Source: Toxonevra muliebris | Lineage: Eukaryota > Arthropoda > Insecta > Diptera > Pallopteridae | Direction of reading: 5' to 3' | DNA: 64,000 nucleotides | Assembly: GCA_963691655.1 (NCBI GenBank) | Contig: OY829326.1 | Coordinates: 82,949,235 to 83,013,234 of the forward strand | Part shown: in pieces, positions 23,825 to 36,949 of the stretch | How positions within the stretch are numbered: the stretch's first letter is position 1 | How the letters are laid out: the number at the start of each line of letters is the position of its first letter | Translations under genes and position numbers: made by a program | The notes under the pieces: model-generated | The model's input: the letters and a program-made list of their open reading frames with translations, nothing else | Database searches by the model: none | What the model was told of the DNA's origin: nothing

Positions 23825-24885
23825 TTATAGCTCATTTCGCATTTAAGTACGCGTTTGACCATCACTGCTTTAAGCGAACAATGAGATAAAAGTGGACAAT
23901 GATAACGAGGATGAAAAAATTACGAAAAAATAAATTAATTAAGAAAAAAAAATTTTTAAAACAATTTAAAAAGACCATAGCAGTCAATGCCACTGCATAA
24001 TAGTTTATATGTACAACTATATTATATGTATAAACTTTTAAAATAAATAAATAATAAATAAAAAAGAAAAAAAAAAAAATTTTTTTCTAAATGGATGTTT
24101 TGATGAAAAAAAAAATATGAACTGCATTTTTAATTTTTTTTTTTTTAATTTTAATAATTTTTATAATAAAAAAAAAATTGTGACGTAGCAGAGCATTTTG
24201 CACCGCGGATTCGGACTCAGCGATCCTCCATTACCAAATGCACTTGTCCCGTCTCTGCTCTTCTTCAAAAGTTTGCATTTGCTGAACAGTGTTATTTTTC
24301 TTATTTTAATTCATTTTGCTCTTCAATTATTTTGAAGCCATAGTTGATCAAATCCAAAAATTTAGTGTTTTTATGTAATAGGCCAAAAAAAACAAAGTTC
24401 TAACTTTTACTAAGCTTTCCAAATGTTTTTGAATTTTTCGATTTTTTTTTTGAGTTATTAACGATGAAGTTTTGTGCAGTCAACAATGATTTCTCCTGCA
24501 TGGTCCAACAGAAATCAATGGTTTTGGGGTCAAAAGTTTCGTAGTGGGCACATGCTATAATATTATTTTTTTTTTTTTTTGCAACGGCAAAGATGATAAT
24601 TTAAGTTCAACAATTCTAAAAATACAAGATGCATTCCCTAAGGCGGGGGCGGATACAAGGGGGGAACAAGGGGAAATTTCCCCTCCTAAAAGATTTTCAA
24701 ACACTTAAAAATTTAATAACTTAAACACCTTCATAATAAGTTATTGTTGTTTTTAGTTATGACGATTTATTTTGAATAATCTTGCTCATTAAACCACATT
24801 CCTTCTTTATGGAATTGTGCTGAAATAATAATGATACCATACCAAATAATATAATAATAATATTGATAATCATACCAAATAAACC
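23825..24885. other. No gene recognised
   Basis: Contains long A/T tracts (24060-24180). A short G/C-rich motif at about 24640-24690 (GGGGGCGGATACAAGG) resembles the ends of the repeat at 32587-32757. Confidence 0.4.
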
Positions 24886-24889
24886 TAAA

Positions 24890-25620
24890 AACTCAGTGTC
24901 CTCATATAGACCTATAAGATTGCTGGCAATATTCTCGAAAATATTCGAAGTAGTAGATTGCTAATAATACAAGAAAATAAGAATATAGTTCCGAATCTCC
25001 AATCGTCATAAGCACGAGACTCCTGAGCAATATCATCAATATTATCACTGACTTTCTGGAACGCAAAAAATATTACTCTATCATATTTTTGGGCATTCAA
25101 GAAGCGTTCAAAAAAATTTGCCATCAATGGCTGTTATACGAATTAAAAAATTTACTTCCAGCTCCATTTTATTTGGTTTTAAAGTTCTATCATTCTATGT
25201 CAAAGTAAATGATAAAACATTAGCCAAATGTCAAGTGAATGCCGGAGTACCACAGGGCAGTGTTGTGGGTCCTGCTGTTTATTCGATTTTTACCTGCGAC
25301 TTGCCTGAAACTGATGGTGTTACTATAGCTACTTATCCAGACAATACTGCCATTTTAGCGTCAAATTAATCTCCAACAGAAGCTGCTAATCTAGTTCAGA
25401 AACAACGACGTTCAACAATGGTTATTTCGTGTATGAGTGCTTGACTGGAGTTTCATCTGCCTCAGGCTCGATTCCCAGATGGGGTTAAATTCTTAAAAAA
25501 TGTCCAAATGGATTGTTCTAATAAAATGTATCATTTATGATTTAGTTCTTAAATACGTGACTCAAGTACCAGTTCAACGGGTTCTATTCTCAGGTAGAGA
25601 ATTTAATTCATCAAAAAAAA
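24890..25620 (+). mobile_element. Jockey-type reverse transcriptase fragment
   Basis: In successive frames the plus strand reads the RT fingers and palm: RPIRLLAIFSKIFE, IIFLGIQEAF.KICHQWLLYELKKLLPAPF, then VNAGVPQGSVVGPAVYSIFT and YPDNTAILAS. Family members have FLDIQKAFD, AGVPQGSVLGP and Y/FADDTAI. Here the catalytic ADD has become PDN and there are frameshifts and stops, so the copy is dead. Weak similarity continues to about 25600. Confidence 0.8.
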
Positions 25621-25739
25621 AAAAACAAAATTATAGGTTTCGGGTTGATATAAAGAAAATCCCAGATGAAAAGAGAAAATTTGAATACAGGGTAGGAATA
25701 AGCGACCTTAAATTATTCTTAAAATTCTACTAATTCTCG

Positions 25740-26625
25740 ACCCATTATAAACCAATCTAAAACCGAAAACTGAATAAATGTTATATTGTTATATTTTCCA
25801 TGTTCCTTTACCTTGGAAATAGATCATAGAAATGTGAAATGCTTTGCTACAAAAACAGAGTTTCCCCAAAATGCGTAACGTACCAGTAAGTTTTCTCATG
25901 GTGTTTTGCTTCATATGGAGAATTTTTATTTTTTTATTCCCCCCCAAAAATGTTTCCTGTATTCACCACTGTCTAAGGTAACCCTATTTTCATGTCCACT
26001 GCAAATCTTTTCAAACCAAAAACCAATAATTTCTATTGAGTCATTCAGTTCAAAACAAAATTGCACTTTCTTTGATGAAGGACTTTTCTAAAAAAAAAAT
26101 AATCGGTTTTCTGTGTGTGGTTCACTGGTAAAAATGTTGCGCTATAATGAAATTCTATTTCAAAAATCTAAGTTTGACTATTGACAATAATTCTGTGGAA
26201 AAAATGAAAATCAGCGCAACTCGTCTTAAGTTGGAAAATATTTTATCATATATTTTAGCTGGTGCGATTTTTAAAATAATTTTTGGAATTATATTAATCA
26301 TGGTCTTTAATTTAAACATAAATATACATAATATTTCTATTCAAAGCTATCAAACTCAGCTGACACGAAAAAAAAGTTAAGCTGTTATTCCTTTTTACTA
26401 CCGAATTGTATACAAGAATCAAATTGCTGATGTTTTCAAAATGTGCTGGAAAGCCTGTTGGCTGTAACTCATGGTCGCCGCTCCATTTAAAAATTAATAG
26501 TAGACTTTGTTTTTAGTTCTTCCTCTTGAAATCTAGTCAGGTTAGGGGAATGTATTTTCTATCACTGACTATTAAAAAAAATTATGTTTAGCATCATTTT
26601 GTGCACTTTTTGTTGGTAAATGAAT
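25740..26625. other. No gene recognised
   Basis: The open frame 26147-26380 contains a hydrophobic stretch (ILAGAIFKIIFGIILIMVF) but no supporting context. Confidence 0.4.
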
Positions 26626-26879
26626 AAACTCGGTGAGACTTAGGACAGTCAGCTGTTGGGCTAAACGTGCTTATGGGTACAGTAAAGTTCTAAGTACAAT
26701 ACGAAAATTCATGCTCAGGGGAACAATACACACCTGTATTTCAAAATCCGATAAGAAAGGAAGAAACTTTCTAATAGAATATGATATAGGTACCTATTTT
26801 GGCGGATACTTTTCCTCATTGTCATCTCCTATATTCTCCAGGCTGCGTTGCCGGAAGGTGATAACAAACGGGATTTGAA

Positions 26880-27730
26880 GGGGAATGCATAGTTTTCTGA
26901 AATATCTTGACTAAGCTGATGATGTGTGCTTCCTTTCGCAACATTTTATAGACCTTGCTTAAATGATCAGAGCGTTGCAGCGCGAAGGCTTGAGGATAAA
27001 TGCACAAAAAGAAAAAAATTTGAGCTTAGGCTAAAATTCGCCAATCGTCGAAGCGGCAGGGCAGCAAATCGAAGTTGTGCACTGGTTCTGCTATCTCGGG
27101 TCTATTGTTACTGTTGACGGTGGATCTGAACTCGACATCAAAAACATAATAAACAAAGCTAAAGCAGTCTTCGGAATGCTGTCCAGGGTCGTACGCAGCA
27201 ACTTAATTAGCTTGAAAACCAAATTGAAGCTTTTCGAGTCAAATGTGAAGTCAGTGCTTCTTTACGGTTGTTCGACGTGATCGAAGATGACCATTGCTAC
27301 CACTAGAGCGATACAATCTTTCATTAACTGATGCCTGCGCAATATACTCCAAATTCATTGGCCAATACCATCTCGAATGAGGTGTTGTATCGAGCGACCG
27401 GCCGGACTGGCTTAAGCACCATTATCGGTAGGCGGAAATGGCAATGGATAGGCCATATGCGTAGAAAGCGAAATACCAACATCGTTCACCAGGCGCTTAC
27501 CTGCAAAACCGTCTGACGCATCCATGAGGAAATCGGGCTGACCAAGAACGACGTAGAGGAGATTCGTGGAGTCGGAAATGACATCGCTTGGACGTAACTG
27601 GTCACAGCTAGGGACTTTTGCCGCAAATCGAGTGAGATGCAGATCTGGTTTAGTTGACGCTCTGTGCCCCATTAGGAAACTTAGGAACTCAAGGTTTAAC
27701 CAAAATTTCCAACTAGGCGAGTTTTTAACC
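26880..27730 (+). mobile_element. Non-LTR retrotransposon RT C-terminal remnant
   Basis: Across three frames it reads ADDVCFLSQ, GLRINAQKEK, VVHWFCYLGSIVTVDGGSE, KAKAVFGMLSRVVRSN, LKLFESNVKSVLLYGC, CLRNILQIHWP, LYRATGRTGLSTIIGRRKW and WQWIGHMRRK. This order is that of the thumb and C-terminal part of endonuclease-reverse transcriptases found in many insect genomes. Frameshifts separate the blocks. The ADD of the active site survives (ADDV near 26915). The clade is not assigned. Confidence 0.75.
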
Positions 27731-27759
27731 CATCTCGTTCAAATTTGGTGTTGGTAACT

Positions 27760-29945
27760 ATTACCCAATAAGACTAAACTTTGTGCAAGTTTAAGCCCGA
27801 TCGATTTAAAAATTGTAACTTCCGTCAACTACATACATATCATTTAAAAGAGTAAATGAGTATTATATGCTTAGTAAAGTGGATGTATACATTTTTTAAT
27901 TGATTTATAATTTAATAATATTTAAAGAGCAAAAGATAACTTATGTAGTATACCGAATTTTCCATGAAAATAAATCCATGCCAAATATGCCCCCAATTCA
28001 AAAATTTAGAAAACGCCAGATGGATACTCTTTGGCTAAGTAAGGTACATAGGCGTCAGTAATTGCACTCCCATCATCCTATGAGAAAACAAATAAATATA
28101 ATTCCCGTATTTTAGACATCTAAGAGTGATCGCATTTGCTAGTTGTAGTCAGAGGTCTATTTAATGGTATTAGGACCTAATACCGTTATAATTATATTTA
28201 CCTGAGAATTTTTACGTTTATGGATGAATGTGTTATATGAAAAGCTTTATACAATAATTTGATTAAACATCGTTTCTGGAGGATGTAATATGTAATGTGT
28301 CAACTTGCCGCATCAATGTACATATGTATGTATACCTGCAATACCTACAGTACATTATTTTTCATACCTTAATGCGGCTGTTAATGGACAAAAATGGAAA
28401 TTATGTAAAAACGACACATACTTCTGTGCATGCATACCCATTTGCCTTTTCAACCCTCCACAAACTGAAATTCCACGTCTGCATTAGGTTCGTTTTCTCG
28501 GTTACACAGTAAGGGGTACTTACTCGTACCTGTAGTGTAATAATAAAAATGGAACGAATATGTGGCAAATCAAATCGTTGAACAAGCGGCGAGATAAAAT
28601 CCATTTTCTGCACATATATTTTTTGAATATTTAATTTTCAATTAAGTATTTTGAATAGCAGTTACATGGAAAATGCATTTCGTGTCAGCAAATTAAATAA
28701 AGGAATTGGTAAACGAAATAAAAATTTCATATTTTTCTTACATCAAACCACGTGGAATGTTAATTGTTTATGACGAAATCAATTTTATCTCCACACATTC
28801 GTACTCCACATAATTTGGCTGCCTGTATGTGATTTTATGCATACATATATGTACCATAATCCTTATTAAAACTTATATAAATTTTTTTGCAAATCAATCA
28901 AAAGAATTCCTATACAACAAGGCAAAAATTGAAGCTTGACTTTACACATGCGTTGAATATTCCGATATTTGTTCTGGAAACGAAAAAAAAAATACTCTGT
29001 TTAATATTTATTTAAAAAACTTTTCGGGATATTAAAAAAAATGGACTGTTAGAATTCTATCAGTTGAGGGATAACTTATTAAAATACATGAAAAGATTTT
29101 GCAGACTTGTAAATATGTTTGAACTTTGAACCTTTATATCTCAGAAACTACAAAAGATATATAAAAATAATGTTTCAAAGTTCTTCAAGGACAATAATTT
29201 TGTTTGAAAATAATCATAGTTTATGAAACTTGATTCATTTTCATTACGAAGTTACAGTTAAATGATTATGAAAATATGGTATTTTTACGACTCCTAAACT
29301 AGAGCTGCGAAAAACGGTATTCAGTATTGAAATCAGCGTGCTAAATTCAACTCGAAATCAGAAAGTGTTTTTTTCTTTTGTTGGCCAGTGTAATCATTCG
29401 ATATCATTCTTCTCATCGCTTGGAGACCCCACATCCTCTATCATTTTATCTTTAGATATTTTCTAGTTATTGAAAAATGGGTGGTGAACTGGAGGAATAT
29501 AAGGCAGTAAGTCCATCATGCCACTTTTTTTTTGCTACTTTTACCGCTCTAAAGAATAAAAATAACAATTTTTTTATTTCAGTTGATTTTTTAATTTCAG
29601 CTTACAATATTCTTCGAAATTCTCCTTCTTCCCTTTCTTGTTGGTTAAATTTTCCCCTTGACACTGTTTTTTCCAACTGCAATGTAGATTTGAAGTCTTC
29701 CTGTGAATTTTAAAACTATTTTTTCTCCTAGCAGGGCGAATCGTTTAGTGCCCAGTCACTTGGATTGTAGTGTATCTTGTTTTTTTTTTTGCTGCAGACT
29801 CAATGTTTCCAAAGTCGAAATTTGTAATTTCCCATAAAAGAGTGATCAGACCCTAAAAATTTGTAGTCAATTGAATTATTAGGAACCGTTACCATTTTAA
29901 ACCATGTTTATGCTAAAAACTGGTAGAAAAATGCAATAATAAATT
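27760..29945. other. No gene recognised
   Basis: A short ATG-started frame at 29477 (MGGELEEYKA) ends at a good donor-like CA/GTAAGT near 29505. No partner exon could be found, so it is not called a gene. Confidence 0.4.
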
Positions 29946-29949
29946 TTGA

Positions 29950-30467
29950 CAGCTGGGGACTATAAGGCCGTTGTGCCAAAACACCTTTTTTCATCCCCCC
30001 TCACTGTGTTCTCCCCGATAAATAAAAACGGTTTATGGGAAATTTAAAAAACCAGAACATGTTTTAATTTTCATCGTCACGCTCTTAGTGAACGAAGAAC
30101 TTTATGAAATTTACATTTTTAAAAACATGGTGATGATTTTTTTAAAAATCTTGATTTTCGAGGGTGGAAATTTGGTTTTGGTAGTTAGAAAGTTTTGTTT
30201 CAAATAAAAATTCCTTCGTGCACTAAGGGGCTATTACAGTTAAAAATTAATCATTAAAAATTCAGATCGATTGGTGAAATGGTTCTTGAGAAACCTTTCT
30301 CACCGCAACGGAACTATTTGAAAAACAACATTTCGAGAAAATCCCGTTTAAGCTTTTGGCGCCATGTTAACGCGCTGTTTAAAGATGTAACTTTGGCTCT
30401 ATTGCTCAGATCTCTATGTAATTTAGATTCGATTTTTTCGGCCAACACAAGTGTATATCACCCCTTA
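29950..30467 (-). repeat. Dispersed repeat, copy 2 of 2
   Basis: Reverse-complement homologue of 12085-12665. Its right edge reads CACTTG-complement, then CACCCC followed by TTAA at about 30466. The left edge dissolves after a GTCAAAATTT-complement block near 29945. Confidence 0.75.
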
Positions 30468-30469
30468 AA

Positions 30470-32585
30470 AATAAAAACCGGTGTTTGGTATTATTTTCAG
30501 AAAGACAGTGAAATAATTGAAAATGTTTCGCATAATGTATTTAAGTTTTTGCAATTGTAATGTATTTGCCGTTGTTTTTTTGTTTGCATTCTTAGAATTT
30601 AATTCAATAAAAATAAAATTTGAATGTGTTTTGCTTAAATATTAGGACGTTGTGGTATTTCAGTATTTGGGCATAATGGCTTTGGACTTTAAGGCGACCC
30701 ATAGCATAACGCCCAAAGTCATAAAGCCCAAAACAATAAATGTCAACACCTAAATTAAAAATAGAAATAGTTACAGTGCCCAAATGGAATGCCATTACTC
30801 CCGATTTATCCCCGTTGGGCGTTTTTTAATTTGGGCGTTGTGCAGTGCTTTGATCCCATACAACGACGGAGCAAAATTTGAAGAAGTGCTCTGATTTCAA
30901 TGAAATTTGGAATGCAGTAAATTTTGGGTCACTAAACTCAAATCTGGAGTCAGTTTTAATAAGCCTGTTTGTGTTTCGCCACAAACTATGCTTAAAGTTA
31001 CAATTCTCGTCATATTTGGCAAGCTATAGCGCGAGAATGAATTTTTATACTTTCCCATTACGAAAAGTACCTTCTAAAATTGAGGAAAATTCCAGAAGCA
31101 TATTTTCACACATTTTCTAGATTTTCTGTTTCAAAGTTCGTCAATTTTCAGTTACCGGTTTTTCAAAAATACTTTAGAAACAATGAAGTTTTTAGCTTTT
31201 CAAATATCGACTGAAAATAACATCAGAAATTTTATTGATAAATTGTGTATACAAAACTGGAACTTTCGGCAGAATATCATTAAGAACTTAATTTCCAAAT
31301 GTTTTCTACTCAACGGACTAAAAAACTAAAATTCAACATTTTGTGAAATATTTGTTGACTTTGAGCTGCTCTTGCACCCACACTAATTATTTTTTTCGGT
31401 TTAGATTAGATATGAACAATAGCTTACAAATTTTGACAAATTTGTACCTCGAAGAACTTTTTTGGACGTTATGGCTCGATATTTTGAATCCATATGTTTC
31501 AAAACAGTCCTTGCTGAAACTAACAGACTCTTTAAAGTAAAATACTTGTATTTCCCAAAAAATGAGCCTAGCGAAAAGGAGGGTACTTAGGTCCTTTATA
31601 ATTCCGAACCTTTTTATGGCGTTTCATCGAATCGCACCCAAACAATAAAAAAAACTCTCAAAGGCAATTGGACTAGACTTATAGATCTCCGACAGGCTAA
31701 AAGAGTTATTAACCCAATCACCATTAACTCTAAACATATAATCGAATTAAATAGAATGGAAATTGGTATTAAGTATCACCTTTAGAATGTCCGGCTGCCG
31801 CAATGCATTATAGCCTGTCTACATGGTCAGAAATTTGGATTTATTTTTTAACCCAAGCCTCAGACTAAAGAACTTTTTAAACTTTTAAACAAAAAACAAA
31901 CTGAGAGAAACCAGAAAACAGTTAGGAATTAAACCCAAAAGGCCAGAATCTAGAAGAAGTTACTTCAGAAGAGAGATACAGAAACATTTTGACATCTCAA
32001 TGTCGATGAGCGAGTTTACTATAATGGCTACCTTGATGAATTGGTAAAATAAGGTGACCAAATTGCAAGCGACTATCTTTAGAAACATAAGAATGCACTC
32101 TGGTAACTTTAAAAACAAATTTGGTTTGTTTAGAACAAAATGCAAATTTGTGACAAAACCTTGGGAAGAAAGATACCATTATTTTTCTTTTAACATTGGA
32201 AGTAAAATCATTTTAGTTCAAATTACTCAGGGCAGCGAAGCGTCATAAGGTATAAGAATCCGTTTGATGTGTTTTATGCTGATGAAAAAAAAATAGTAAA
32301 ATAAAAAACATATGACATAAAAACCAAAATTATTTAAATATAAATAGCTTAAAGTTTAAACAAAATTTTTAACCGTCTCAATACATGATTTATAAATTTA
32401 TATTGTAGTTCGATCACAGTAATGGCTTTAGTTTGGAAGACCTCCTGCCAAGTGATGTTAATTACATGTACGCCAATTTCCAGTTAAATCAATTTTATGA
32501 AATTGTGATATATATATTTACACACTTATGCATAAACATATACCTACGCATACCACAAGTTAGATATGCAGGTAAATATGAAGAT
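30470..32585. other. No gene recognised
   Basis: Open frames near 30878-31120, 31343-31540 and 32054-32248 lack recognisable domains. A basic stretch read at 31905-31990 (KPKRPESRRSYFRREIQKHF) may be decayed coding sequence of unknown origin. Confidence 0.4.
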
Positions 32586-32586
32586 G

Positions 32587-32757
32587 CACTTGCGGATCCT
32601 AGGGGAGGTGGGGTTAAAACCATCCCCTTACCGATGAAAATCTTTCTCATAAATCTGTCAATTTTGATCGTTGGCCATGAATAAAAAAAATTTTAAGGAG
32701 ACGAAGAAACTAAGTCCCCCTCCCCCCTAGAAAATGTCTGGATCCGCTATTGTGTAG
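32587..32757. mobile_element. Possible short inverted-repeat element
   Basis: The left edge GCGGATCCTAGGGGAGG and the right edge CCCCCTAG...GGATCCGC are imperfect complements around a roughly 170-base body. It is plausibly a MITE, with no clear target duplication. Confidence 0.45.
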
Positions 32758-32759
32758 AT

Positions 32760-33596
32760 ATGTATTACTTTTCCTAAAAGTGACGACAATTATCATGGCC
32801 GAATATTTGATGACAGATCCAATTTATTGCGTTACAGTGATTGACATTTGTTGACACGCTTTCAGCATTAAGACAACCCTTTTATCTAGTGATTTACATT
32901 ACGTAAGACTCACACATAACGAGTGCAATAGAAATACATACTTATATTGAAACAAACTTGTTAGCTGATTTAAACAAACATTTAAATGCCTTTAAATTGT
33001 AAATTATCTCCCATTTATAAATTTAATATCCTAATTACTTTTTGACTTGAGAACATGCTACTTTTGTATTGTGCAATTCTTAACTTCGAATTGCATCACG
33101 CTTCTTTCTGGCTGACGTAAAATTGACAGTAACAACAAAAACAACAAACAAATGCAAAACTTACTTCCAAAGCAACTGCTAATTTCTTTAGAAATTGTTC
33201 TGAGCTGAATGAATGCTCAGTAACATTCCCAAGAGCAACGAGTTAACAAATGCCAAAATGTATCGAAGGCGACACTTAAAAATCTTAAGTTCAGTTCATT
33301 TTAGCTCCTCAACTCTTTACGGAATTGTATCGTTGAGAATGAAAAACGTCAGCTAATGATTTCGTTAAGTTTTTGTTTTGGAAATGTCTTCTGTGTGATA
33401 TGTTGGTTGGCAGGAGAAATACTATGATATAACAATAGCATCCAAACCACTTACAGGTAAAAACCCTAATCCGTCGCTCTCAATGACAATTGGACTCATT
33501 TATAATTCATTATGTTAAAAGTCACTGCATTTGTACTGACATACGGATAAATTTGTAGTATGGTTTCGTCGAACTTTTATAATATGTATGTATATA
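32760..33596. other. No gene recognised
   Basis: No coding or repeat feature supported. Confidence 0.45.
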
Positions 33597-33598
33597 TA

Positions 33599-35178
33599 CA
33601 GTGCCGGACAAAACTAAAGCACGAACTCTTCCTTGTCAACATTTAGTTATTTTTTTTACATATTTTTTTTGTTTTATAAATTTTGTTGAAACAAAATTAC
33701 ATTCAAAACTGGGTAACGTTTTTCTTTTTTTTTACTAACATTACGCAATATGCCTAAACCTGCCGCGACAAAACTAAAGCACATAATCTTTTTCGCTTTC
33801 AATTAGAATCAACAACAACCATCTTTAAACTAGAAACCCGTTATTTTGGAAATAAAAAGCAGGTTTTAAAGAAATTGGAAGCGTATATAAGTTGTTGGTT
33901 ATCATTCACCGTTCGCATTTCAAAATTTCGCATCCCAGAATTGCTGGAAATAAGTATTCTGGACAATTTAGAGAAAATATTCTAAGTGGATTTAATAAAG
34001 CTGAATCAGTGACATGTGTTGTAAAAAAATTTTGTGTTCGCCATTACGTTAATTCCCGAGTTATAAGTCATTTTCGCGCTTCCCATTTTTTATATAGTAA
34101 ATATGGAGGTGGCAGACCGCGGGGCACAACCAAACGTGAGGATCAGGCCATCATTCGGTTTATAAAAAAAGATCCTTTTATATCTTGGAAATAAATTTCG
34201 TTTAAACATTTCATACAGGTTTATCCAACGACGAGCTGTGGAGGGTGGCTTAGCAACATACCAAAGCGTAAAAAAGCCATTTATTTCTCGAAAGAATCGA
34301 CAGGCAAGGCTCGAATTCGTAGCCGCGCACTTTAGCTGGGGTACTGCCAAATGAAAGACCGTGCTTTTTACTGATGAATCTATCTTTAACACGAAAGGTT
34401 GCGAATTATTAAAGCTAGTGTGCAGACCAAAAGGGCTACAATGAAATCCGCGTTATTTGAAAAGCACCATATAATACGGGGGGAGGCAACGTAGTGCTCT
34501 GGTGATTTTTTTCAGCCATGGAATTGGTTCAATTCATAAAATAGGAGGTATAATGAACCGTCTGATGTGCAAAGATATTCCCCAGAATGTTGTGTTACCT
34601 TATACTTCGTAAGATCTGCTGTTAATGCAAGTCTACCAGCACAATGACGATCCCAGCACGATGTTTAAAAGAGTGGTTTGTTGTCAACAAGATCAGTATT
34701 TTATAGTGGCCCACCCATTCACTCAATCTCAACCCCAAAAAATGTTTAGGAAATTATAGATCGTAAAATTCAGCGCATAAGGGATAAAAACAAGGATTCC
34801 ATTTTCTACCAATCGTAGATTGCATGGAATAACATTTCTGTGGACGTTTTGAGCAATTTTATTGAGTCCATGCCACGTAAATGTAACAGCTCTGAAAAAT
34901 AATGGATACGCTACAAAATAGTGAAGAAATCGAACTTCTCTATTAATATATTCCATATGTGCTTTAGTTTTGTCGCGCCATTTTTATGCATTTTGTTACT
35001 TTTGAGTTAATATTTTTATTTTATGTGATAAATAATATTATATTTCTTATATTTTATTATAACGAGTGTATATTCTTACTACATTCATAAAAAAAATTTC
35101 AGTCCAAGCATATTTTACAATATTACTGAACAAAATGCAAACAAGGAAGGATCCGTGCTTTAGTTTTGTCCAACACTG
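33599..35178 (+). mobile_element. Tc1-like transposon, copy 2
   Basis: Same family as 3538-5141 and nearly identical over most of its length. It is flanked by TA (33597-33598 and 35179-35180), with outer ends CAGTGCCGGACAAAACTAAA and its near-complement, and inner GCGACAAAACTAAAGCAC repeats near 33766 and 34957. It retains a segment near 34850-34890 encoding FIESMPRKCNS, the family's ESMP.R block, which copy 1 lost. Confidence 0.92.
33892..34955 (+). pseudogene. Tc1-family transposase, decayed (copy 2)
   Basis: Carries the same HTH segment as copy 1, open to 34194, and the same premature TAA after PFISWK. It also shares later stops within the KTVLFTDES and GGGNVVLW regions, so the defects predate the two insertions. 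The DNLNP-type motif is again degraded. Inactive. Confidence 0.85.
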
Positions 35179-35180
35179 TA

Positions 35181-35790
35181 TGTATTAATGTTTAAACAGT
35201 ACGTATAAGACCAACAACAAAATATAGTGCGCATCCATTTGTACGCGTATCTAAAGCACATCATTTGGAAGCACTTTAAGAAACAAGTAGCAATTTACTA
35301 CATGAATTTGGTCAGGCGGACTACATTTTGGACAAAGAATTACTTAACTAAAAAAGCGCTCACCATTATACTAGTAGCATGTCGCGGTGTCTTGAGTGCT
35401 TAAAAAAGTAAATAGAATATGACTTATCTTATACTATTATACGAGCAATATTTTTATATTTGTTTGTAAACGTGTGGCTCCAAAGATTTCGATGAAACTT
35501 ACAATACAGCGGTTTAAGGGGACGAAAAATCGATTTAGCTAGGTCTGATTTCTGGGAAAATTTGTTTTCTCCGTGTTTTTACGCACAAAGCCAATTTAAT
35601 ACTTTATTATAAGAAATAAAAAATCAAAGAGAAATGAAACTTCATGAATGAAGTGGAAAAAATAATTAAATTTTTGTAAACATAAAAAGTAAATAAAATA
35701 TTATAACTATTATGTCCTAGACTTTGAAATAACGAACTGTTATGTAGATTAGTAGTAATGAGAAAAACACAACAACAAATAAGTATACAG
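35181..35790. other. No gene recognised
   Basis: No coding feature supported. Confidence 0.4.
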
Positions 35791-35791
35791 A

Positions 35792-36000
35792 ACGGTAGTG
35801 GTAGTTTTCTTTCAATATCTCTATTCAGTGAAGATATTTAGAATCAAATCTGTAATTCTTGGTTATGATTTCAAATATTAGTAGCTTATATAGGATATTG
35901 AAAGATTAAGAACTATCACTAAGATCACTAATGAGGAATCGTGGCGGACTCCGAAATGGCCGTCTGATTTGCCCGTCTCGATGACTATACATACACGTTC
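35792..36000. repeat. Dispersed repeat shared with 52858-53045
   Basis: Shared blocks in the same orientation are AGAACGGTAG, TTCTTTCAATA/TTCCTTTCAATA, CTATTCAGTGAA and AAGATCACTAATGAGGAA. At the second site the block lies inside an inverted-repeat element. Confidence 0.6.
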
Positions 36001-36309
36001 TTTAAGCCTGTTACACATTATTTAATGAAGCACATACATGGAACAGTAGTCAAGACTTTGAAAAAATTAACAGCTAGATTTAATTATCCATAGTCTACAT
36101 AACAAAATATTATAACGCCTCGTAGACTAGACGTCCAAGAACTTCAAAGTTTTAATTTCCAACCTCAAAATGTTACAATTAATATTCGACGTGATCCAGT
36201 TACGAATCAAGGAATTCAAGGAATCTTGGACACGCCCGATTCGTGCCGCTAAAGAAAGATGTTTTCGATTAATGTCTGAAGTTATAAACTCAAAACATTC
36301 GATAGGATT

Positions 36310-36935
36310 GTAAGCTTAACGGGAACATAACCAATTACGTCGAAATGTTAAGGATAGTGAGACGAGAAAAAAATGATTGGAGAAACAACGCCAACGTATG
36401 TCACAGCGTATAACCAACGAAAATAACGAACATGGTGAAGAACGATTTAAAGAACAAAGACATCGCACTGCAAGACATCTAAGAGCTTTGCAAGATAATG
36501 ATTTACCAACCAATAGATGCGCTGTTAATCCAGTTGTGCAATATGAAAGCATGGATCGTTTTGAAATTGTATGTATCCACTGCGGAACTTTGCATTTTTC
36601 GGAGGAACGTGTTACTAATCGCATAGATCGAGATTCTTTTGGCGACTGTTATTTGCATGGTCGAATTGAACTAGAACCGCCTCGATTTCCAAACAACTTA
36701 GCGTGACTCTTTTTAGGATGAAGAATTCCACAAAGGAGTAAGAAACTTGAATGCATCATTTACTATAGCATCCTTTAATGTAGCTAACTGTAATTGTAAT
36801 GTGGCTAACTGTAGGAAAAATGCCCTAGGTCAATATAAGACAATAAATAGCCATGACATTTATAGTTTTGTTGCTTGCGGCAAATTTAAATTTGAACGGC
36901 CACATCCTGATGATTCTCTTCATGATTTTGGTACG
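36310..36935 (+). mobile_element. Helitron-like N-terminal fragment
   Basis: The frame 36377-36703 has an Arg/Glu-rich repeat zone (EKQRQRMSQRITNENNE, EERFKEQRHRTARH) followed by CIHCGTLHFSEERVTNR and a C-LHGRIELEPPRFPNNL stretch. These resemble the C..C.A.HF..E and C..GKV.LPPL..FP blocks that open the conserved Helitron-like N-terminal domain. After a stop the match continues at about 36725-36880 (FHKGVRNLNASFTIASFN, then YKTINSHDIY, corresponding to the IR.YNSAFAFAS and F.I.GQIYH blocks). No Rep HUH motif or helicase is present here, so only the N-terminal piece survives. Attribution is by motif resemblance. Confidence 0.6.
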
Positions 36936-36949
36936 TAGAAAATAAACGT

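Noticed and set aside
25440..25480. GGCTCGATTCCCAGATGG as a tRNA T-arm
   Set aside because: No acceptor or anticodon stems could be formed around it, and it lies within the Jockey remnant.
26147..26380. Small membrane protein
   Set aside because: The hydrophobic stretch is typical of translated T-rich sequence, and there is no supporting context.
29477..29713. Short ATG frame with donor-like GTAAGT as a first exon
   Set aside because: No partner exon or domain was found, so the donor could be chance.
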